Shown: positions 56,376 through 64,000 of the stretch, in pieces
Layout of the letters: the number at the start of each line of letters is the position of its first letter
Position numbering within the stretch: the first letter of the stretch is position 1
Assembly (NCBI GenBank): GCA_009760855.2
Contig: WPIO01000020.1
Coordinates: forward strand, 4,907,501-4,971,500
Direction: 5' to 3'
Origin: Cristatella mucedo
Taxonomy: Eukaryota; Bryozoa; Phylactolaemata; Cristatellidae
Length of the DNA: 64,000 bases
Made by a program: the position numbers and the translations under genes
Notes under the pieces: model-generated
Told to the model about the DNA's origin: nothing
The model's database searches: none
The model's input: only the letters and a program-made list of their open reading frames with translations

Positions 56376-56908
56376 ATGTCAGACCCACGCATGTCTTAAG
56401 TCAAGTTACATGCGATACAGCTTTTCAATTAATCTCCCTGGATAGCTAACCTGGCTAGCCAGCCCATCTGGGAGTGGTCTATAACGGTTGATGCTAGGTC
56501 CCGGGCTGACCAACATCCACTGAATGCACGACCAACATCCACCACATCCACGACCAACATCTCACAGTGAAAAATGCGTGCATGAGGGAAAGTGCCAAGT
56601 GGCAAATGCTGCTCATTTGCACAGACGAGCATGAAGCTCAAGCACGCTGAGAATACCAGACTGGGGAGCAATCCTGGCACACACAGCGGATTTGTACCAC
56701 CTGCACATCGCCAGTTCGAGCTTGCCCACTCCAATCTGGAAGCTACGTAATGTTTCCGAAGGGCTAGATCCTGCTTCAGCTCGATGGTGGCTTTTCTTAG
56801 CTTGCCTCAGTCTTGTCTCGAGGCGTCCAGCTCGCGCCTCAGCAAAGTGGTAATCATGATCAGCTGGTGCATCTCGGGATTTCGGCTACTTGCTGCATCG
56901 CCATACGA

Positions 56909-57028
56909 GGCCAGCACGGCCTGCACTTCCTTGTCGCAGCCTGTGGACAGCAGTGGAGGCAGGTATAAGGCCAGCACGGCCTGCACTTCCTTGTCGCAGC
57001 CTGTGGACAGCAGTGGAGGCAGGTATAA
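56909..57028. repeat. 60-bp tandem duplication spanning a splice acceptor
   Basis: Positions 56909-56968 and 56969-57028 are identical. On the minus strand each unit contains TGCTGTCCACAG followed by GCTGCGACAAGGAAGTGCAG, i.e. the 3' splice site and first codons of the third exon of the coiled-coil gene. The extra unit stays in frame and would add 20 residues. Confidence 0.95.
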
Positions 57029-57148
57029 GGCCAAGCTGCAGGCGATTTGCGTTGCTGGAGGGAAAGGGCAGTCCACTCAAGGATCAATTGCTGGGTCATG
57101 GCAAGAAACAAGAAGATTCTCAGGCAGTGACTAGAGACAGATATTTGA

Positions 57149-57149
57149 C

Positions 57150-57217
<68 letters not shown>

Positions 57218-57293
57218 ATATATATATAGAGAGAGAGAGAGAGAGGCGGAGAGAGAGAAAGAGAATAAGGAAGGTTTAGGGAGATGTAGAGAA

Positions 57294-57345
<52 letters not shown>
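57149..57345. repeat. compound TA/TG/GA microsatellite
   Basis: (TA) 57149-57186, (TG) 57187-57214, TATATATA, then (GA) blocks to 57345. On the transcript strand it reads CT, CA, TA through an intron of the coiled-coil gene. Confidence 0.95.
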
Positions 57346-57346
<1 letters not shown>

Positions 57347-57778
57347 AGGAAGGGCGAGAGAGGAAGAGCTCGTAAATGAGCCAAGGACCGGGGAGGGAGA
57401 GGAGTTGCAGCTGCTCACCACTGACCACCTTCTCCACGGTTTTGAGTGACCGAAGCTTGGCTCGCAGTGCGTCAGCCTCGCCGGCAGACTGCCTGGCTTC
57501 AGCCTCCCACTGCCTGCAAGCGGTCAGCTCCTTCTTGAGCTGAACGACCCGTCTTCTCATCCTGCAGCCGGTTCTCCAGCGATTGCCTCTCGGCGGCCAT
57601 CAGCGCCAGCTGGCTCTAAAGAGCAATGATATGGCACTCCACAGCAGAACCTCTTCAAAGCAAAACTTTGGGTCTCCAGAGCCGGCTTTTCATGATAGCA
57701 GGGCACGTGGTCGCTATGATTGTTGCCAGGCAAGCTGGAGCAGCTACACATGCAGCGAAACCAGCACATAGCAGACGG

Positions 57779-58035
57779 ACAGAGAGAGAAAGAGAGAAAA
57801 GAGAAAGTGGGAGAGAGAGAGAGAGAGAGAGAGAAAGAGGAAGAGAGAGAGAGAGAGAAGGAGGAGGAGACAGTGAGGAAGAGAGAGGGACGGAGAGAGG
57901 TAGAGAGAGAGAGACAGAGATGGGAGAGAGGGAGGGAGGCAGAGAGGGAGGGAGAGAGAGAGGGAGTGAGAGAGAGAGGGAGAGAGGGAGGGAGGGAGGG
58001 AGGGTGAACGGGAGGGAGAGAGAGAGAGAGGGAGG

Positions 58036-58077
<42 letters not shown>

Positions 58078-58096
58078 GAGAGAGAGAAGGGGAGAG
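57779..58096. repeat. 318-bp purine tract (GA, GGGA)
   Basis: Almost pure A/G on the plus strand (GAGAGA, GGGAGGGAGG, GAGAAAGAG). It fills most of the intron between the first two exon blocks of the coiled-coil gene, where the transcript strand is almost pure C/T. Confidence 0.95.
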
Positions 58097-58209
58097 ATGG
58101 CCAATCGCGTGTACCTGTTCTTCTGTTCCAGTGCAACTTCGTGCTCATTCAGAATGCTGCAAAGCTTGGCAGAATCGTCTGGCACCCAGACGCCATCGCT
58201 GGTGTAGAG

Positions 58210-60231
58210 CTGCGAGGCAATAAGCACAGAGCATGCAGCACGGTCAGGGCATTCAGGACGCGAACTTCCGGTGAACACTTGCAGTGCCGACAGTGGGTGC
58301 AGTGCTGAATGATTCACAATGCAATCTAGCGAAACGAGGCAGCCTGCGGCAGAACCTGTGAAGACGCGCTGCAAGGCAGAGGCACTGCAGCGCCAGGTTA
58401 CTACGGCAGGCCAGGCCAGTATGGCGTGGACGAAGACGTGGACCAAGACACAAGTTTCCATTAGAGAACTTTGAGGCCACATACCAAAGTAACAAGCTGT
58501 ATATTTCGCTAGCTACACAGTCCTCTTTAGGCAGATAAATACTACCTCTCAGTAATGGCAGGACTGCCAAAAAGTCTTTTTGCTGTTCTAACCACCACTG
58601 CTAGGTTGGTCTTCACATCCAAGGATCAATTCAAGCACGTGTTAAATTCTCTAAGTGAGGTCAAGTGGCTCGATTAGTTGATCAGCTCGATGCATTCGAT
58701 CCAAGGTAGAATTTTAGTTCTGACCCACGATGCCACTATACCTATCTGAGCTGCTGCTGCTCTACCTTATCCAGCCTCGGCCTGCCAAGCTCTGGGCAGC
58801 CCCAGGTCTTATTCGCAAAGTAGTAAATTTGAGAGTTTATCACCGAGTTCATGATTACCCGGCTGACGCAAGAGACCATTTACCCACGGTCATTTTTCAG
58901 TAGACCCATGAAAGGTCCCCAACGACTCAAACCCCTAGACCCCTTAACAGGCCGTGTTTCTTTGGGTACCTAAGTAAAAGCCAAGTTGCCAAATATAGGT
59001 TCCCGAAGGTTTTCAAAATAACTGCATTAGCTAGCGCTTCATGATCCGGCCCTATAAACTCTTATACAAAATCGGAAGGCTCTCAAATAGCACTCTGATC
59101 AAAACTAATCAACTCAACCACATGAAAAAAAAGAAATGAATCCGCGTCTGTCATCCACGCAAACAGATGAGCCCGCAAACCTTAACCGGCCAAAGCATAA
59201 ACCACCTAAGCAGAGAAGAAAACAAAGAAAGAGAAGCAGAGAACAATTGACGCGTACAACGCAGAAAGTCTTCGGACATTGTCCGTGAGAAAAAAACCTT
59301 GTCCATCGAAAAAATCTTGTCCATGGAAAGCAAAAGTAGGTTTTCCTGACATTTTACGCCTAAAATAAACGGAAAATATGTTATGTTCTAATACGCTGTG
59401 CTTTCACGGTCAGGACCATGATATTTCGGAATTAGAGTGCTGCGAATGCACGAAAAGTGGAAGAGAGGTCTCTAAGGTGAAGATGAACAAGTTGTTCCTC
59501 ACTGGACGGAATTATCAGCCACACGCTTGGGCAGTCGTACGAATGGGCGTTCGGTTTTTTATTGTATTCCACTGCCAAGAAATTGACCGCGATAGAATTT
59601 CTGCAAGGCAAGCATCAGTCGCAGTAGCGGACGCTGACGGCCTAAGAGTCCAATGCAAATAGGGGCGGGCGCGGTGAGGCAGCTGCTTTCCAAGGTGCCC
59701 CGAGTGCAAAAAAGGCTCTCAGAATGCACTGCGGCGGGAGCAATGCGCCCCCGAGCAACGACAGAGGTTACGCACCATTTAACCTTTTGCTAGCTTAACG
59801 AATTCGACGTTCGGCGACGAAAGCTCTCCGGTCCACGAGCGCAGCACTTTCGCGGGAGTTCGAGCGGCGTCTCTGCAGCGCAAGCTCTCCGCATCTAGGC
59901 AAAGTGAGCTGCACAGGAGTTTAGGGCGATCGCTGACAAAGTTTTGCTGGACCAGAGGGCTCCGTCTGAACGGTTCTGCTATGGGCGCACGTGGTTTCGG
60001 TAGCCTGGATGTTCCGCGGGAGAGAGCCACAGTGCCAGGGGCAGCCTTGGCGAAACTATCGCGGCAGTTTTACGCACGCTTTTCAGTGACGGTTCGCTTG
60101 CGCTGCTAAGGACGGGCAAGGACCGATTCTCAGTCAGAGCGGCGCCGATAAAAAGCCGAGCCAATTAAGTAAGATACGGCTCCTTGGGTCGATCGGCTGC
60201 GCCTCGTCCGTGTGTCCTCGAGTCAAATAAG
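58210..60231. other. flank between coiled-coil gene and possible plus-strand gene
   Basis: No confirmed exon. On the minus strand a frame at 60030-59779 (RLPKPRAPIAEPFRRSPL) is rich in Pro/Arg and could be an exon, but it starts with GTG, has no in-frame ATG and only weak donors, so I do not call it. Confidence 0.4.
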
Positions 60232-60315
60232 ATGGCGGCGGCGGAACCTGCTGCGACTTCGTCCACTCACAGTCGAGATTCGCGTTTTTATCAAATTCGC
60301 GGGCGGAGGCGAGTC
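60232..60315 (+). CDS. possible first exon (28 codons) at a YY1-like start
   Basis: AAGATGGCGGCGGCGG places an ATG at 60232 inside a YY1-like motif, a common arrangement at animal housekeeping start codons. The frame reads MAAAEPAATSSTHSRDSRF and ends at a good donor, GTC|GTGAGC, at phase 0 (60315/60316). If read on, it stops soon after. No second exon was identified downstream, so this is a candidate only. Confidence 0.3.
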
Positions 60316-61990
60316 GTGAGCACGACCTATGTAGGAAGTCACCCGTGACAGCAAGACCACACCGGGGACTAAAGAAGAGACTGACTCCGCGGAAGTCAAA
60401 GCTCAGAGGTAGCAGTGAACTTACTTTATTTTGACCGACGAGCATGCAAATTCCTTATGGCTATCAGCTTATCGGTTTTTCGCGATGAGATATTTATAAG
60501 CCAGCGAGGGAATTGCCAATTCTGGGAGCGTGGCGGCTGAAGCTACGGCCACAGCGATGGCTGGCCACGAACTCGGACGCCGCCCGCTTTATTGGTGCTT
60601 CAGACGAAGTTCGCTCAACAAGAGGTGGTAGAAGGTAACTACGTAACCAGCTTTACAAATGCTGTGAAAAGCACAACTCAGCAGGAGATGACCGCCGATA
60701 TGAACGCTATGGTGGCGTAGATCGCGCGATGCATAGGTTTTTAATGGGGTCTTTCCACTTAGCCGGCGACAGATATTGACGCGCGCGATGACGCTCGAAG
60801 GTGGCTGATTAGTGTGTGCAAACGTGGCTCGTGCACGAGCGAACGCATTGTAAAAAAGCAGCAGCGAAAACGACCGTGCCCTGAACCCGCTCGCTATTCG
60901 GCTATACGTCAATGAACTTAAACCTCAATGAACTTATAGCCGATCGATCTCCAGTAGCCGAGACGATCCGTCCGCCGGGTTAGGATCTATGCTGCAGCTG
61001 TCTGGCGAAGGCTGCTCACCTCTACCGACGAAAGGTTACAGATCCGACGAAAGTCCATGATACTCAGGTAGCATTATTTGGCAGACACCGTCAAACCGGC
61101 TTCCGCTGATAGCAATGCCCTCGCTGCTCACTTAAAGCCTCTATCGAGCGGCTCATTAATTCAGAAGCTTTAGAACACATCCTCTGTGACCAAGCTCGGC
61201 TTTGATTCTTAGAATTATGGAGTAAATTTAACTTCTACTGTAACATAATTACTTGGAGCAAAAGATGGTTTCCGGCAGTAGCTGGGCAGCAGCACTAACC
61301 TATTTCAGAAGCTTTTGCGAAGCCTGCTCTGAAACGGCAAGAAGTACGCGACGCGGCCACCATACCTGACGGACCGGGGCAGTGAGCTTCTTCTTTCTAG
61401 ACAGCAGCGATGCTGTTGGCCCGATAAGAGCATCTGTCAGCAGCCATATCTATGGGTAAAGGCCTTTATTAGCGAGCTCTTTTGACGATTCCTGTAGCTG
61501 CCGATATGCCTGTTTTATGCGCGAAAAGAGTGAAAACTGCAGGAACACTTGAAGTCGCAGGAAACCACTTCGATCCTACATCGAAAGAGTTCGCCCAAGC
61601 TTCAGATCAAGCTACGATGTGGCCAGTCAGTACTGATCCCGACTGGCATCACCATATGCTCAGCAGCTCGACGGCGCAGACGAGCGATCGATCGAGTGGA
61701 ACTCTCGCACAGATAGCACGCTCATCGCAACTACGAGCGGCAAGTAGCAAGAGTTTTAGCCAGTTGCCGTTGCTGAAGAGGTGCTTTAACAAAAACCTGC
61801 TCCACGCAGGGCCCGAGGAGTATGCGGCCAGCTGGAAGAAAAAGAATAAGCGATAGCCTAATTTTTGCTGTCTTTCGCATGTCTTAGTTGTCACTTGAGC
61901 GTCAAACTAAACAGCACGTAATACTTCTGCAGATCATTAGGGGGTGACAGTTCGACATGAAGAAGTGCTGTCTGACCAGTCACGTGCGTA
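60316..61990. other. no confirmed gene
   Basis: A 124-residue plus frame at 61482-61856 (NHFDPTSKEFAQASDQATMW, ending SWKKKNKR) could be part of the degraded retroelement that follows, but I recognise no domain in it. Confidence 0.35.
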
Positions 61991-61994
61991 AGTA

Positions 61995-62330
61995 CTGGTT
62001 GAAACGGATGTTAAGATGGAAAAAAAAGAAGTAAGCACATTTAGCCAATGCTCCGACGACGAAATGGGCATCATTTAAAAGAATAATCCAGTACCTGCAT
62101 AACACACACGACTGGACATTAGCTATTTCTTGGCATGCCGACAAGGAAAGTGACAGACAGCTAGATGGATATTGTGACATTGGCCGGGGTGGCGACTATG
62201 CCACACGATCTGCAACAGGCTATGCCCTCACGGTGGCATACGGTTTTCTTATCAGAAAACGGTAGGCCGGAAACAAATTACAAACTTTCGGTAACTACGA
62301 ACTGAAGGCTGACGCCATGCTCTGCAGGCT
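61995..62330 (+). mobile_element. Copia-like pol (RNase H region) remnant
   Basis: The plus-strand translation gives IIQYLHNTHDWTL, then HADKESDRQLDGYCD, then GGDYATRSATGYALTVA. This resembles the Ty1/copia C-terminal region (RYLKGT, DADWAGD, RKSTSGY). Stops follow. A 55-60 bp stretch after it (GGCCGGAAACAAATTACAAA) recurs at about 62535-62590. Confidence 0.55.
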
Positions 62331-62635
62331 TAGCACATGCAATAGCATGCAAAACGACATTCGTGGCCACATCTAGTTGGTGGGATGATTTACATCATGC
62401 ACAGGTAAACAAGCAAAGCGAAAGGGAATACGAGTATTTCACAGGACCCAGAGAAAGCTGTGCTTAACGGATGCTTATTTTTTAGTGAAGACTTGTAAGG
62501 GTGCCTTGTCGATGCAGGTGGTGACCGGAAGCAAGAAGCCGGAAACAAGCTACGAACTTTCGGTAAATACAAACTGAAGGCTGGGCTACAACATATATCA
62601 GTACAGAGCCAGGGACTGCCAGTCGACTTGAAGCA

Positions 62636-62716
62636 TAAATAATAACGATAGCACATTTGACAATGCGCACTCAGAGAACTCAAATCTCTTTCTAGGCGCT
62701 TTACAACTGCTGCAAA
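62636..62716 (-). mobile_element. LINE family 1 tail only
   Basis: AAATAATAACGATAGCAC, ACTCAGAGAACTCAAATCTC, TTTCTAGGCGCTTTACAAC. Minus-oriented solo tail. Confidence 0.8.
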
Positions 62717-63007
62717 GAAAAGCAGATGGCTCAAGCTCACACGGTTCGGGAGCAAGGAGTCAGATAAATGGGATGGGGAAAGCAAGTAAAGCGTCCTGTA
62801 GGCTAAAGAATGTTTGGAGTTTTTCGATGCTTAATAAGGAACCTTTAAAGCTCAGAAATTCAGTGATGTGATACGGCAGCTACTCAGCAGACGAAAGATC
62901 AGCCAAACGTAAGTTTTTTGCACGAGAACCGGCAAGGTTACTTATCCCAGTTGTTTTCAGAATGGAAACGAGCGACTCTCACGAGTATCAAAGTTGGTGA
63001 GCAGTGA
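62717..63007. other. no supported gene
   Basis: Nothing recognised. Confidence 0.5.
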
Positions 63008-63170
63008 TGGCACACTAGGTAAGGCGGTTGCTTTCACGACCTCGTACCCGAGATCGTGGGTTCAATTCCTGCGGTGGGCGACTCTTTATCACCACTGCAA
63101 GCGGTGGTGATAGCCATAAAGGCTCTTCTGTCGCTATACAAAAAAGAGGCTGTTTAATCAGCTAGGATCT
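63008..63170 (+). mobile_element. SINE2, best plus-strand copy
   Basis: ATGGCACACTAGGTAAGGCG (box A), ACGACCTCGTACCCGAGATC palindrome, GTGGGTTCAATTCCTGCGGT (box B), CACCACTGCAAGCGGTGGTG hairpin, TAGCCATAAAGGCTCTTCTG, and an end TTTAATCAGCTAGG. Both hairpins are nearly perfect. Confidence 0.92.
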
Positions 63171-63799
63171 ATTTATTTATTTAAAGAAAAATAGTCTTAA
63201 CTAACGAGCACGATACACCAGATGTGGCAGCCTGTGCTTTGCTTCGAGCATACATACTCTTCATTTGTCGATGGCAATGCATGGGTGACGGGATGGCACC
63301 CTTTGGGCCACTGCATACCCAGATCATTTCAAGAAGCTTGGCTCAGCCATGTACAGGTGCATCGCAGCATGCATCAGTTATTTATGCTGTTAGCTTGTAC
63401 ATTTCCTTGGCTGCTTATGCGTCAAAGGGTATTTTTACTTTTACTAAGTGAGCTATGGAGAACCAACCGATCAGCACTCGATGCCAGGTCAGCAAATTGA
63501 AAATTGGGGAATACTTGTTTGAAGTACTACAGCGGCACGGGTTCACGGCATCGAAGGCTGCCATACCGCACCGATCCTAATGCAGCCGACACCCCGATTC
63601 CGATTTTAGCTTCGAGCTCGCTGCCAGGAAACTAGCATCTTTCCTTGTGGGAGCTCAGTTGCACCAGTTCATCAAACGCCAGTTCATTCGTCGTTCAAGC
63701 AGCCCCCCACGCCCAGGGAAAGCTGGCTGTGGTTTTGTGATCAACCGCAACTGCATCGCCTTTGATGCATCCGATACAGTCTGCGACACGTCCGGTCAC
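63171..63799. other. no supported gene
   Basis: Two overlapping plus frames at 63222-63500 have no recognised motif or splice support. Confidence 0.45.
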
Positions 63800-63965
63800 A
63801 CTGGAGAAACGGGAAGGGAAAGTCTCAGCATCGAGGGGCTCAACCGAGAGATTTCATTCGACCGCCCCACGAGCACGCTGACGAGGGCAACGATCAGACA
63901 GACGTAGGCACGGAGCCGATGCCGAGCACTAGCCACTGGCGCAGGGCACACTGAAGCCACATGGC
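63790..63965 (-). CDS. possible exon with a membrane anchor
   Basis: One minus-strand frame reads PVASARHRLRAYVCLIVALV, then SVLVGRSNEISRLSPSMLR, giving a basic flank, about 17 hydrophobic residues and a basic flank, like a signal anchor. There is no in-frame ATG inside the window, so the start would be beyond the right edge. No donor could be chosen. Weak. Confidence 0.25.
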
Positions 63966-64000
63966 ACTCGCGACTCCGGTGGGGCAGCAGTCGAGCAAAA

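Larger units (their letters stand above)
53919..58209 (-). pseudogene. coiled-coil protein gene, apparently damaged
   Basis: Minus-strand exon blocks: 58209-58115 (LYTSDGVWVPDDSAKLCSIL, HEVALEQKN; AG..GTACAC, ends phase 2); 57613-57419 (QLALMAAERQSLENRLQDEK, then one frame over VVQLKKELTACRQWEAEARQ, KLRSLKTVEK; ends phase 1 at GTGAGC); from 56940 or 57000 (GCDKEVQAVLASYGD, MHQLIMITTLLRRELDASRQ), where a TGA (56809-56807) interrupts a frame that continues as KLRKATIELKQDLALRKH to a donor near 56690; 54677-about 55080 (PGTPSKAKRHR, SYRDFISGLVKPVQFIEPL; donor GTGAGT, phase 0); and a possible last exon 53960-53919 (TGIASSDDFEALR). The exons show clear heptad character and phases agree except at the frame break. 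No start codon was found. Family unknown; a spindle- or motor-type coil is only a guess. It may be a pseudogene, or a real gene with sequence errors. Confidence 0.5.

Noticed and set aside
59779-60030. Minus-strand frame with RLPKPRAPIAEPFRRSPL as a first exon of the coiled-coil gene
   Set aside because: It begins with GTG, has no in-frame ATG after an upstream stop, and lacks a convincing donor.

Overview
This window is animal nuclear DNA, not bacterial. Genes are split by introns with GT..AG ends that keep reading phase, codon-dense exons are short and far apart, and the space between is filled with microsatellites, tRNA-derived SINEs and L2/CR1-like non-LTR retrotransposon pieces. Two genes belong to recognisable animal families: TIPRL/TIP41, and a RERG/RASL11-type Ras GTPase. 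The repeat make-up and GC-rich, low-complexity coding exons would fit a lophotrochozoan invertebrate, perhaps a free-living flatworm. That guess is weak and no single marker fixes the species.

Layout. (1) 2.7-4.3 kb, plus strand: the last three visible exons of a Ras-like GTPase; its P-loop exon is not in the window. (2) 13.4-5.6 kb, minus strand: a probable coiled-coil protein with one C-terminal membrane segment, whose first exon carries about six degenerate 27-28-residue repeats. (3) 14-23 kb: mostly repeats (two LINE families, two SINE families, a 188-bp CATA array). (4) 23.0-36.1 kb, plus strand: five exons of TIPRL, with every phase matching, spread over 13 kb of transposon-rich introns; the N-terminal exon was not found. 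(5) 40.3-41.1 kb: a promoter-like cluster and a short unassigned reading frame. (6) 51.9-41.4 kb, minus strand: a five-exon model of 394 codons with consistent phases and no family I recognise. (7) 53.04-53.23 kb: a short hAT element with a perfect 8-bp target duplication that looks like the SPIN (Space Invader) family. (8) 58.2-53.9 kb, minus strand: a coiled-coil gene that appears damaged (frame break, in-frame TGA, 60-bp duplication of a splice acceptor). (9) 60-64 kb: a possible first exon starting at a YY1-like AAGATGGCGGC, a Copia-like remnant, a SINE, and a possible membrane-anchor exon at the right edge.

The most informative repeat pattern is that the major SINE (tRNA head) and the L2-like LINE with an ATT tail end in the same short stem-loop. 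This implies that the LINE machinery moves the SINE. Other notable items are a terminal-inverted-repeat element with a degenerate telomere-like interior (two copies), a LINE tail inserted inside its own family, and CT/CATA microsatellites sitting at functional boundaries (a splice polypyrimidine tract and LINE 3' ends). I found no CRISPR array, operon, rRNA or convincing functional tRNA gene. All gene models are by eye from splice signals and reading phase, and none was tested by alignment or transcript data.
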